Part shown: positions 9,548 to 20,173 of the stretch, one piece after another
Position numbering within the stretch: the first letter of the stretch is position 1
Layout of the letters: every line of letters begins with the position of its first letter
Assembly: GCA_000310025.1 (NCBI GenBank)
Contig: FN649727.1
Span: forward strand, 4,047,315-4,072,957
Length of the DNA: 25,643 bases
Direction of reading: 5' to 3'
Source: Ectocarpus siliculosus
Taxonomy: Eukaryota; Sar; Phaeophyceae; Ectocarpales; Ectocarpaceae
Notes under the pieces: model-generated
The model's database searches: none
Told to the model about the DNA's origin: nothing
The model's input: only the letters and a program-made list of their open reading frames with translations
Made by a program: the position numbers and the translations under genes

Positions 9548-11362
9548 CGTCGATATGTGCGGGGGAATCGTAGCGGGACTGTCAGATTGTAACGGCTGCA
9601 GCGATCATCGGGCTCTCTACTTTCTACACCTTTATTTTACTCCGAACTTCTCTGGATGTCGCAAGTAGCGAAGTAGCGAAGTAGCTCAGTGCGTGTGCTG
9701 TAGCCCCGCCGTAGCGCCCAGAGCGTTCGCCCGTTATTTTTGTATCTCGTCCCCACGCATCAATTCCTGACGTGCATGGAGCCTGCTATGTACCATTGTC
9801 TGCTTTCCCCGCCACAGATCCGTCTTGTTGTGAAACAAGTAAGTGTAGTCTAGATCTTTACCAGCCAGCGGCACGGTGCGCGTGAGGGAGTGAATCCCAA
9901 AAATTGTTTACGTAGGTTTAGGTTTCCACTCATCGGACTCCGTAGATTTCACCCTACATGTATTTATCGCATCATGACCCATCTCACATGGTCGGTTCCT
10001 GACGGAGTAAAAAATTGATGACAAAAAATTTGAGGGGCGGCAGAAGAAGAGCCCGAGATAGATACAGTCCGTCATGTTTTACTTTGTTGTTGCAGATTCC
10101 ACGATTCATGGTGTTAGGCCACGCGGCTGTCAGATTCCAACTACACGGCAAAACATGGCTAGATTCGCTCACATCCACATGCATATGGAGAGAGAGAATT
10201 GTCCTCGAAAGACGTGGGACCATCTCGATCTCCACCACCCCCCCCCTTATTATCCTCTTTCGTTTGGAGACAGAAAGGAGGCTTCCACAATTAACCGAAA
10301 CCCGACTGGCTGGCGGCGAGTCGATGACATCCTACCCCAATCTTCCGTGCCTGTGTTCACCGGCGTGTTACGTCCGCCCCGATATCAGATGTTGCACCAT
10401 TTCTTTGTTAGCGGTCGCGTTGAACGCGGGTGGGTGATGTCCTGTCATATATATTTTTTCTCGTCACCTTAACAGTGCTCACAGCATTTCTGTCGGATAG
10501 GATCTCCAACCCGCGGTCACACAGAAGAGTTCCCTGAGGCTCCCTACCCACCACTCCTTCGGCGCTTGCCTTCGGTTCTTTACGCCAGACATGCACAGTA
10601 TTCGACGTGTCACCCTGATGCCAATACAGGTACCAAAAACATTTGAAGAACACCGACAGAACAGTTCATTGTAAGATTAATATATAAGGGCGTCGAGAGA
10701 CAGAAGGAGGTCTTTGAGTCATCGTTCGTCATTATTTTTAAACAGACACGTGCATGCCACTTTGCTTCAAGTCGCACATGGTTTCATGCCAAAACTGGCT
10801 TTGAGCTTGCATTATCGCGGGCAGACAGACACAGAAAAAACAATCATTTCAAGGCAAACAACGTGGTCCGAGAACTACGAAAATATACAAAGCGCTCACG
10901 TACACCCTCTCGAAAAAACGTAGACAAATAGTCTACTGAATTGGAAACAACAAGCTAAGCGAAACGACCTTCTACTTCGCGTGTATACATCCCCATTGCT
11001 ATACAACAAACAGGCAATCCTCGCCCTCTTTCTGGAAAAAACAGAACTTTTGATGAAGCGAGAAGTCGGAGACAGCAAATAGGTCGGCCAACAGATGTCC
11101 CACCTCGCTCGATTGCGTCCCGTACAGAATCAGAGGGCCAAGACCCCCCTCCGAAACTATCCCTCTCTCCACTACCCCAGCAACAAAAACACCGACAAAT
11201 ATTCGCTGTTTAATTTCAAAGAAGCAACAGACACCAACAGTACCCTCCACCAAGCCCGAAGGTTTGGTACATACTGCGTCCTTTCACAAGCTGTGCCCTC
11301 AGTTTCAAGGCAGATCGCCTGAGGTTGTGAACGCAAACTGGGTCTCAACCCCCCAGGAAGAC
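9548..11362. other. Intergenic region: 3' flank of MYB gene and promoter side of membrane-protein gene
   Basis: This 1.8 kb stretch has no supported exon. It must contain the 3' UTR of the MYB gene (stop at 11363) and the 5' region of the membrane-protein gene. A small tandem repeat of AGTAGCGA occurs at about 9664-9685. Several AT-rich blocks are present (for example near 10440-10460 and 10676-10690), but I cannot assign a promoter element. Confidence 0.45.
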
Positions 11363-11612
11363 TTAACCCCAGTTCACCCGTGGAGAGAGCGACTGCGGCA
11401 ATTGAACGCCGGCCAGGGGAGACAGGCGGCTGGAGCCGAACGTGGGGCTGACGGGATTGGGCGAGTACCCCGACGCGAAGTCGGAGAAGCTGTAGTTGGG
11501 AACCATGCCCATGCCTTGCGACCCTCCCCCGATGGCCCCCATCACCGTCGCAAAGTCGAAGTCGCCGCTCCCGCTGCCATCGCTGCCTCCGCCGCCCCCG
11601 CCGCCGCCTCCT

Positions 11613-11643
<31 letters not shown>

Positions 11644-13651
11644 TGCCGCCGATTCCGATTCCGATGCCGAAACCGCCGCCGCTTCCCCNNNNNNNNNNNN
11701 NNNNNNNNNNNNNNNNNNNNNNNNNNNNNNNNNNNNNNNNNNNNNNGCCACTTAAGATTCCTGCTCCTACCCCTCCGCCGCTACCGCTGCCGCCGCCGCC
11801 GCCGGCCGTCGACGGGAACTGGTACGGTGACATGGGGCCCATCCCTCCCATCCCTCCTATTCCGATGAAGGAGGTGGGTGATATGGAGGCGTACGGGAGG
11901 AGCTCCCCGGTGTCCCCGAGCATCATCGTGCCATCCCCGACAGGTAGCCCGCTCAGTATGGCCGACGTCCTGGGGCTGTGCTGCGGTGGGGGCATCGCCA
12001 TCGCACCGGTGTGCGTCGTCCCTCCCCCTCCTCCCCCTCCCCCTCCTCCTCCTCTTCCCCCGATGGCGGGCATTGTTTCACGAACGCTTCCCTCGCCGCC
12101 GCTGCCGCCGCTGCCGCCTCCGCCACTGCTGCCGCCGCTGCCGCTGCCGCTGCCGCCGCTACTAGCTCCTCCTCCTCCGGCGACGGGCGGTCCCGTGCCC
12201 GAACGCGCGCGTTTCGACGGTACCAGTGCGGCGGCAGCGGGGTCACTCCCGAACTGAGAGTGGGGAGACAAGCCCGGCATCTTCGGGATCGCGGTAGAGG
12301 TCGGCGTCAGCCTCGGCGGGCCGGGCGGACGCGCCCCTGGCTTCGGTGGCCCGAACACGGCATCCACCGGGTAGTAACCGAGGCGGTCCCACGATACCCT
12401 CGCGGGGGCCACCACTCTCAGGCCCGGCGCGCTCATCAAGGCCAACAGCAGCTGGACGTGCATGTATCGGCGTACTGACGTCCCGGGGATGGCGATCGGG
12501 TGGTCGCCGCCGCCGGCACCGTTGCCGCCGCCACCACCCCTGCCACCGCTGCCGCCACTGCCGTGGACCACTTCCACCCCTTCGCCTCTCCCTGCGGCTC
12601 CCATGTGCTGCTGCTGCTGCTGCTGCTGCATGTGCTGCTGTATGTGCTGCTGCATGTGCTGCTGCTGATGATGCATGTGCTGTTGCTGTTGCTGGTGCAG
12701 GAGCTGCTGCTGTTGAATGTGCTGCGGGTGTTGTTGCTGCTGCATGTGCGGCTGCATGTGCTGCTGCAGCTGCCGAGGTTGTTGTTGGGGCTGGGGCTGG
12801 GGGTGGTGCGGGTGGAAGTGAGCGTGATGGTAGTGTATAGGTGGTAAAGGAGCGTTGCCTACGGGCGCCATCCCGCTTGCGTACCTCGCCGCCGCCTCCG
12901 CCGCTTTCGACGCTGCCTCGGCGGCCGACGAACCCAGCCCCGGTGGGCATCCAAAGGGGACCGCGGACATCGACACCGCGTGGGGAGCTCGTGCCGCAGA
13001 GCGGGCGGCGGCGGCCACCGCGGCCGCCGCGCTTGCGTTCGCGTCCGCCTCGAACCCCTGGTGCTGCTGCTGCTGGTTAAGGTGGTGAGGCTGGTTCTGG
13101 TGCTGCTGCTGGTGCTGCAGCTGCTGGTGCTGCTGGTGCTGCTGGTGCTGTTGCTGTTGCTGTTCGTGGCCACCGATGTACATCCCGGCGGCGTCGACGT
13201 TGGTGTTCACGAAGAGCCGGGGTCGGGGCCGCTTGCTCCCGATCTGCTGGTCGCGGTCCCGCGACCCCACGGAGGACGCGGGGGCCGGCAGCGGCGGGGA
13301 CTTGGTCACGGTGTTGCTGACCGCGTGAGCGTTGACGACCGACGCTTGCTCGAGCAGCGACGACGTCGCGGGGGCCACGCCCCCCGGTCCTAGGACGACG
13401 CCCCTGCTACCGTCCCTCCTGTGCCCCGGGGCTTCTTCCACCGCGCCGGTAGTCGCGGAGGTGGCAAGGTGCCGCCCATGCACGGCACCGGCGTCTCCGG
13501 TGCTGGCGCTGCCATCTCCGTTCTCGCCCGCGACTTTCTTGTCGAGCTCTCCGTAGCATGCGGCGGCCTTGCGCGGGTTCGTCGCCTCTGTCTTCGTGAG
13601 GGACCCGATCGCGGTCTGGCTGACTACACCCCGCTTGTTGTCGTCGGACAC
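11363..13651 (-). CDS. MYB exon 4 (low-complexity C-terminus, contains assembly gap)
   Basis: The acceptor is cccttccgcacgcag, followed by GTGTCCGAC (phase 0). The stop is TAA at 11365-11363. The frame stays open over 2.3 kb except for the run of N. It encodes His/Gln-rich tracts, an Ala-rich stretch, a conserved-looking block ([15 protein letters not shown], then [19 protein letters not shown]), Gly/Ser runs and the ending [12 protein letters not shown]. Poly-Gln and poly-Gly tracts are common in activation regions, but that role is inference here. Confidence 0.8.
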
Positions 13652-14845
13652 CTGCGTGCGGAAGGGTTGGCAAACAGGGCGGGCGCGACGATTAGTCGGC
13701 ACAGCGTGGATAGGGCGAGGAGAGTTGTCGGACGAAGGGGCGTGAAGATCGGCCGTGTTGTAGAGCGAAGAACAGGCGGGTGCCGAGACCCCCGAAAGCG
13801 GGTATGTAGTGTGGGGTCGAGGTTGCCCTGGGAGGCGGCTTCAATGAAACTGGCTGCATTTCGGGATGCATTGCTTTCTCGAGGTCCGTTCGCGGGTTAT
13901 GGTCTACAGAGCGCCTCCCGCCCAAAGTTTATATGGAGCATATGTAGAGTGTGCCTCACCAAACACCATCACACGCCATTCACTTTTGCACCAGCCAGTC
14001 ACACTCTCCGTAGAAAGAACTAACACTGCGACGGCGCAGCATGACGGCAAACGACGACTGGTTCGAGAGACCAAAACCCCCGCTCGAATCGAAAGCTCCC
14101 ACCCTTGACAAACACCTACCTGCCAACGATTGTTTCCATCCACCGCGGGGGGTGCGGTCGTCCCCAACGTGGACGCCAACGAAGGAACAAGGGCGGGCGG
14201 GGACGAGGACTCGACCCCCGGTGCCGCCGTCGCGGCCCCCACTGGCGGCATCCCTTGGCCATGGGTGGCGACGGCGGCAGCGGTCGCCACGGCCATCGCG
14301 GGAGGTGGTCCGATTCCTCCGCACACTCCCAGGCCTGCAACTACGGGCTGGAGTTGGCACTCGCCGCCCTCGACATGGCCGACCGGTGCGGAGCAGCCGC
14401 CGGCGATCCCGGCTTCCCCCGGAACGATGTCGGGCTTGGGATCGTCGTAGAAACCTGAAGCGCCCCCGTTCGTGGCAACGCTTTCGCCACCAGGACCAAT
14501 GGGGTTTATGTTGGAGCTTCCCGTGGCCTCCGTGTCACCGCTCCGGCTAGGGTCGCTTCTACCGTCGCCGTCTCCTCCGCGGATCTCCATATTTTGCCGG
14601 CCGATGTTCTTGTGCGCCGTGGTGTACCAGTAGTTCTTGACGGCGCTGTCTGTGCGGCCGGTTAGGAGCTTGGCGATCTCGGACCACCGATTTCCCAACC
14701 GGAGGTGCGCGTCGTGGATGATATTTTCCTCTTCCTCCGTCCATGGGGCGTTCTTTTGGGATGGATCGAGCATGTGTTGCCAACTGTATTGAAAGGTTTC
14801 ATCATGGTGTGACAACGTGCGAAGAAAGGCAACGATGGGGTGGTG

Positions 14846-14885
<40 letters not shown>

Positions 14886-16516
14886 TGTGAACCCTGTGTA
14901 TCTTAGAACTCAAGAAATGTTTGGGCATCCACATCTGTCTGCATAAATGTGAGGTTGTCAAGTGAATGGGCGACAAACTTCTGAAGTAGAATGGTGCAGT
15001 TATTGTATACGAGAAGTGTCTTCTGCCGAAATGCTACCCCGTCTTAGTTGTACTTCCACTTGGATGGAAACTGCGACGACATTAATTGATCATCGAGCTA
15101 GTTGACCCAGTGAAACACGTCATGCTCGATTGTAGGGGTCTTTTGAGGGGGGAAGGAAGTTCATATCATGGTATGAAGTTGCACGATTGGCCACATCATC
15201 ATTCTAAAACAAGTCGACATCAAAACGGCATTCTTGCACGCTAGGATTGCCCCGATGGAGAAGCTAGCGTATGTATGTGAAACACCTTCAAGGGATAAGA
15301 AACATACCAGGTGTTTATTCTGTCGGACTTTTACTTTGCGTCACTCTTCGGGGAATGACAAAGGCGTATGAGTATGTATCTTGCTTGATGATTCTATTGC
15401 CGTTGACTGGTAGCCGGCGACACAACAAACTACGCTCACTCATGTTTGTGCACGACACCCGAGAACGTCTGTGGCCGATTCAAGATACAGTGTCAGCGTG
15501 AGCGACAACAAAGTGAACGCCCGCACGATATTGTCACTGCGTGCTGTTGAACATCCTCTTCGAACGGAGCTCTGGTGTATGACGCCAAAACCTCATCATT
15601 CCTCTTCGTTAGGATACACCACAGCACCTACCGAGCTTTGCATTGTTTCCCGGTTCGGAGCGTGCCAGCAACTTCCACGTAGAGGTTCCCCGCGATCACA
15701 CTCCATCGCTTGATACCACGTTCGACAACCTGCCACAGCAGCAGTGATGGGTGGAAATCGCGGTGGTAACCGGTACATGTTTGTCCATGTCGAAAAGGCG
15801 CTTACAGCATCAACCAGTGGTGGTGTTAGACACGTACGGCAAGCGGCAAAACAGGCGTCTGGTGCGTGCACAAGTGCGTTCACTACGCTTGTGGACTTGT
15901 GGGCTGTGCGGAGGATACCTGCGGGCAGATTTTCCGACTATTTATTATTTGACTCTCATCAATTACTTCCTACGAGCCGAGGAAGGTATGGCGAGATACA
16001 AACATGGTGGTCTAATCGAACTTGACCGAGGCACGTGGCCCGTGGCAACACAGACGGTAGATCAACAGTCGAAGGCCGACTAAAGACCAAGCTCATGTGT
16101 ACATTTACACCCACCATACGCGCGATGGCCTCGTCCTCCATTCTGGACCATGGGCGAAGGTCGGGGGCACGAGCACCGAGGTGGGTGTCTTCCCCGCAAG
16201 CCTCGTCGCCGTCTCCGTTTCCCTCGGCGTCTTTTTCTGCTCCCTCGTCTCGGGCTGCTCCCGGCCCCTTGCCGTGCGTTTGCTGCTGTTGTGCGTGGAG
16301 GTTGGTCTTGGCATCTACCCCCACCAGCTGCTGCTGCTGCTGCTGGCCTTGGCTACCTGCGTGCACGGCTGTTGCTCCCGTGGTTGTTGTCGTTGACGCA
16401 CAATCTCCGACGACCTGCTGGTGGTGTCGTTGAGTGCTTCGAGCCTCGTCCTCTGCAGCCTTCATCGTCACCTCCAGACCTTGGGCAGATATTGGCCGCG
16501 TGTCTGGAAAAGACAT
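11363..16516 (-). CDS. R2R3-type MYB transcription factor with long low-complexity C-terminus
   Basis: Four exons, 16115-16516, 15632-15729, 14120-14783 and 11363-13651, give about 1150 residues, counting the N gap as drawn. The ATG at 16516 follows an in-frame TGA. Seen: a Gln/Ala/Asp-rich N-terminus; MYB repeat R2 from about 121 to 172, with Trp at 123, 143 and 168 and the recognition-helix motif GKQCKARW; and R3 from about 179 to 222, with Trp at 181, 200 and 219 and the motif [11 protein letters not shown]. Such tandem repeats bind DNA through the third helix of each repeat, so this is a nuclear regulator by family. After R3 come a Gly/Ala/Pro-rich region, two His/Gln-rich tracts (about 549-586 and 672-738), a non-repetitive block (about 775-840) and poly-Gly. 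R2 carries six residues more than usual between its second and third Trp. Targets are unknown. Confidence 0.85.
11577..11655. repeat. (CCG)n-type tract encoding poly-Gly
   Basis: Imperfect CCG/CCT triplets on the plus strand code for about twenty consecutive glycines in the MYB gene on the minus strand. The tract lies next to the assembly gap and may be its cause. Confidence 0.85.
11689..11746. other. Assembly gap (58 N)
   Basis: A run of 58 N lies inside the Gly/Ser-rich part of MYB exon 4. The MYB frame reads Gly-rich sequence on both sides, so the drawn gap length happens to keep the frame. True length and sequence are unknown. Confidence 0.99.
12602..12795. repeat. CTG/TTG/ATG triplet tract encoding His/Gln/Met-rich region
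   Basis: Interrupted (CTG)n with TGT, ATG and TTG units codes on the minus strand for QQQHMQQ-type repeats in the MYB protein. The mix of CAG and CAA, CAC and CAT codons argues for selection on the protein rather than pure repeat slippage. Confidence 0.85.
13063..13165. repeat. CTG/TTG/GTG triplet tract encoding Gln/His-rich region
   Basis: A second interrupted triplet tract in MYB exon 4 codes for QQHQQHQ-like sequence on the minus strand. Confidence 0.85.
14120..14783 (-). CDS. MYB exon 3 (end of R2, whole R3, linker)
   Basis: The acceptor is ctttcaatacag and the donor is CAG then GTAGGT. The exon begins with the third Trp of R2 (WQHMLDPSQ) and continues with [19 protein letters not shown] and [14 protein letters not shown], a clear R3. 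The remaining 150 or so residues are rich in Gly, Ala, Pro and Ser. Confidence 0.9.
14850..14882. repeat. (GA)n / (CT)n microsatellite next to MYB exon 3 acceptor
   Basis: About sixteen GA dinucleotides on the plus strand read as (CT)n on the transcribed strand, some 70 bases before the exon 3 acceptor at 14784. It may contribute to the pyrimidine tract of this intron. Confidence 0.9.
15632..15729 (-). CDS. MYB exon 2 (rest of R2)
   Basis: This 98-base exon was found by following the R2 pattern. The acceptor is gctgctgtggcag and the donor is CTCG then GTAGGT. It begins [16 protein letters not shown] and ends TGKQCKAR, with the final Arg codon split CG/T across the intron. The spacing from Trp 123 to Trp 143 is exactly the usual 20 residues, which confirms the first junction. 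Confidence 0.8.
16115..16516 (-). CDS. MYB exon 1 (N-terminus and first helix of R2)
   Basis: It starts at ATG 16516-16514; the nearest in-frame upstream codons lead to TGA without another ATG. It encodes Gln-rich and acidic low complexity, then [14 protein letters not shown], the first helix of R2. The donor is ATG then GTGGGTGT. A second in-frame ATG at 16465 is an alternative start. An acceptor-like ttttccag just inside the frame leaves open a spliced 5' end. Confidence 0.7.
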
Positions 16517-19500
16517 GATTCCACAGTATGCCGCACGTGCACGAGAGTATGCTCACTGCTCTTTTTGCCTGGAAACAGCAGAGATCGCGGTACCAAGCGG
16601 CTGAAGCTGCCGGGATCTCGTGCGGCAGATCGTAGCCGGTAAAGATGGATGACACCGAAAAAGAAGATACGCTCGCCTTTTATCATCGCCCACCAGAGTG
16701 CTCTGGTGGTGGGTGTTGTGCACGAGAGTGAGCTGGACCGATGGCCCGTACTTCGCTAGGGGCTTGTACCGTGCGTGAAGTTTGTGCGGGAACAGAGCGA
16801 CGTGAATCCACGGGCCGTGGGCAAGCAGCAGAAGAAGTCTGTAGGATCCCGTCGCACAGATCTCCGTAGATCCGACCGTTATATTTTCACCCGCGTCACT
16901 TTTTTTTATTTTTCTTAATATGACACAACGAATGAATCCATCTCTATCACAGAAAAGCTGTACAATTATCAATCAGTCTGTGTACAAATGGCGACCTCCA
17001 AATCGTGGCGCGCCAAATCTTGGAACTTCGATGACGTTCGAAAACGAACTCACGAGAGAAGAAATGCTCATCCGCTTCGTTTTAGCGAACACGAACAGAG
17101 AAATACTATCGGCTCGTTCGAGATAATGTGAATGCATACCCCCATTTGAAGGGATGAATTATTTACACTATGTGTGGGGGGGTTAGGGACACCTGGCGGG
17201 ATAAGTGGACTGATCTTTCCTAGGCTCTTCTTTGCGTGGCGCCACAGACATTTTCCTCTCGACTTTCGCCCTTCGTCGTTTCGGCAATTTCCATCATCAT
17301 CATCATCACACCATCATTCATTTGTGTCACCAAACGCGGCACACTTCGAAACAACAACCACTACACAATACCGTTAAGGTGTATCATAGAGACTATAGAA
17401 AGAAAACAACTGTAGTACCTACCTCACAGCGTTTGAGGTCGATTGGACTCGTACACAACGCAAAAACAGAAACAACTGTATACCTGCACGGGCGCGAATC
17501 AGTTGGAACACTTCATCGTCAACACAGACTACAAACTTTTAGTTCGTGGTAATCAGCTCAAGACACTTACTTCTGCACAATCTCCTCTCATCTTCTACCC
17601 AGGCATGGCGATTGGTCTCTCGCCCATCTACAGTACACAGTGACAGCAGTCGACCCGTTCACAACGAGACACAACCCATCACACAGACAGCCGTGCGCTC
17701 GGAATAAAAACGAGAAAACCAGCAGGACCTCCTGTAGGTTGTTTGTTTGTTTACCCATATTGTTGCCTTATGGGCTCCCCTCCCCGTCCGTTATGAAATA
17801 AAGAACGCTACAATATACTTCCCCCCTTCATGTACGCACGCACGTTGTCACCTTTGCAATACGTCCGAAAAACACTTACTTCGACATGTACACAAAACGC
17901 GGGTAGCTTCACCCTCTCCTCTTGTGAAACTATCGTTTCGCCTCGTCTCTCCCTCCACATTTCCCTTCCTCCGGACGCTCTCGCGTGTGTATGATACGCG
18001 ACTAACTTCTGCCGACCAAACACATCGAGTGTGCTGCTCTCGAACCCCCATGAAAAAAACGGTCCGAAGTATTAAGAGCAAGCCCATTCTCTGCCATCCA
18101 GCTCACCAAGAAAAATGCCTATATATGGACTTAAGGGACACACGTGCACGCCACGATGAGAACTGAAGGATTGCAACAACGTGCGACACAGAACAGCACA
18201 AGCAACAAGCGGCAACCCGCCCACCTGTTGACTCTGGTATCTCTTCTGCGCCCTCCAAACACGTGAAAAAGCGGAGGGGGGGGGAGAAGGTGGGATTTCT
18301 ACAAGAAACGGCCATTCCCGCGGCCGATAGAGAAGTATGCATATATACATGCATGCCATACCCAGCCCACAAGCAGACTCCATTAAGCTCTCCTCCAAAT
18401 CTGCCACATGGAGATGTCCAACATCAACTTCTGCAGATAGGCTGTGTGGCATGGTATGGGCAAATGCCTACGGTCAAGCGGTCGCCGCCTTTACCGACCA
18501 AGAAACACCTCACCCACAAGACGACATGGCAGCAGCAGCACAGCCGTACGAAAAAAGCGTCATACGTCGAATTGAACCCAGAAAAAGTACGATACATCAA
18601 GCGCCCCCCCCCCCCCCCCCAAAAAAGACAAAAACTATAGCCAAAAAGAAATCCTTCCCCTCCCGACAAAAACACTCTTTTCTCAAATGAGCGCTCATGA
18701 AAAGGACCGTCGCAGATAGATCGACAACCTCAGCACACATCAAGTCAAAACTTTCCAACCACGCTGATCACCGTAACGGCGCACAGCAGTACAAGGTGGT
18801 GGCGTACTCCTGTGGCTCTCAGGATGATTGAATCTAGAACTCACGTTGACAAAGCACACTGCTCGGCCGACTCATGCCGCAACAAGAGTCTGTTGCCCAT
18901 GGATACGATCGCGTGCCAAGTGGCGGCGAACAAATCTGGCTGTGTTGGCTACATCCGTCCGATGCGAAAATCGAGATATGATACAAAAGCACCGGCATTG
19001 CGGAAGATGGAAGCCTAAGGGAGCGATCGCTGCACTGGCCGCCGGAGGCCTACTGGGCGCCATCCAACGAAACAAGCCACGAGCAAAAAATGACTAATAC
19101 CATAAAACAAAAACAAAAAACGGGCACATATGCCGTATCAAATAGACGGTCGTCCCACCACAAGAAGCAGAGAGGAATCGGACATTACGCTGGTAAAAGT
19201 TTGACTGGTGCGCCCGCTAGGTAACATGTAAAAAACGCTTAGCCTGGACACTTATGCTTTCGCTACTGCTGCTGTTGCTGCTGCTCAAACCATATTTCAA
19301 AAGTGTGAAACCATGTACAGCAAGCAGGTGGGGACTACCTCGGGAGTTTGCACCTCCCGCCAGAAAAACACGCCCTTCTGGCCTGTACAACTCCCGGCAA
19401 GCTTCGCAAGCTTCCATCGCTGCTGCGGCAATCGGTGCGGCAGAACTGCGTAACAACGAAGGGGAACCATCATCGTCGCGGCAAGAATGACACCATGTCA

Positions 19501-19738
19501 TGCACCGGCCCCCTTTGTGTACAGGGCGATGCGGTAAACCAGGTCGAAAGGTCGAACACAGGGGGGGCTCGCGCAAAGAAAGGATTTGCGACCCACGGCG
19601 GACCTTCGAAGCCAATGCCCCCAGCGAGCCGACCAAAGCAAACACATTATGAAAAGAAACGGACGTGTCCGAAGGTGGTCGGCAAGCGTCACAAACAAGG
19701 ACGACGTTCAGGGAAGCAGTCAGACCGAGGCCATCGAT
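16517..19738. other. Long intergenic region upstream of MYB and downstream of the U-box-like gene
   Basis: This 3.2 kb stretch has no exon I can support. It should carry the MYB promoter and 5' UTR at its left end and the 3' UTR of the U-box-like gene at its right end. It holds a T-rich stretch near 16900-16920, a (CAT)n run near 17290-17310, a 17-base C run at 18604-18620 followed by six A, and many short open frames without matching splice sites. A small unrecognised gene could be hidden here. Confidence 0.45.
18604..18620. repeat. Homopolymer C17 tract followed by A6
   Basis: Seventeen consecutive C are directly followed by six A. Its length may be unreliable in the assembly. Confidence 0.9.
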
Positions 19739-20173
19739 TCACTCCACGCTGCCGGTCAGAGATAAGTCGCACGCATCCTCCTCCTCCTCCTCCTCCTCCT
19801 CCTCCTCGTCCTCGTCGCTGCTGCTGCTGCTACGGCTGCTGCTGGTCGAGCTCCCTCCCTCCACCATCGTCGCAGCGGCGACCTCGCTCAGCAACGACGC
19901 GAGGGCTTCGTCCACCGTGCGGCGATCTCCGCCACCGCTACCTCCGTGGGCAGTTTCACCGTCTCCCAGCGGCGGTGTGGCATTGCTGTCACCCTCACCG
20001 CCACCGTCGTCGCCGCCGCCGCCGGCACTGCCTTGCTCGCTCAGAAAGTCGACGCACGCCGTCAACAAGTCGCCCTGTTCGGAGGAGAGAGACTTCGCCG
20101 TCGGCCGGTTAGGCGGGCCTCGCAGCAGGGCAATGTGCTGCTCCAGGCACTGTCTCGCGTACTCCTCGTCCGC
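19739..20173 (-). CDS. U-box-like gene, exon 8 (terminal, acidic tail)
   Basis: The acceptor is ttttttttgtcgtcag, followed by GCGGAC. It begins ADEEYARQCLEQHIALLRGP, then a Gly/Asp-rich linker, a Ser run and a Glu run encoded by CTC/TCC triplets on the plus strand, ending LSLTGSVE and TGA. Confidence 0.8.
   Translation of the reverse strand, partial: ADEEYARQCLEQHIALLRGPPNRPTAKSLSSEQGDLLTACVDFLSEQGSAGGGGDDGGGEGDSNATPPLGDGETAHGGSGGGDRRTVDEALASLLSEVAAATMVEGGSSTSSSRSSSSSDEDEEEEEEEEEEDACDLSLTGSVE

Noticed and set aside
11496-12257. 253-codon plus-strand open frame rich in proline
   Set aside because: It is the antisense shadow of the poly-Gly coding part of MYB exon 4; GC-rich triplet repeats keep several frames open.
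12346-12840. Plus-strand frames rich in Cys, Leu or Ala opposite the CAG tracts
   Set aside because: These are CTG/TGC/GCT readings of the Gln/His triplet tract. They have no independent domain or splice support.
18072-18452. Minus-strand frame with an acidic helix-like start
   Set aside because: There is no convincing splice partner. It could be part of a 3' UTR or a small unrecognised exon; evidence is too weak.
19348-20112. 254-codon plus-strand frame
   Set aside because: It overlaps the terminal exon of the U-box-like gene in antisense and reads poly-Pro and poly-Arg from the triplet repeat.
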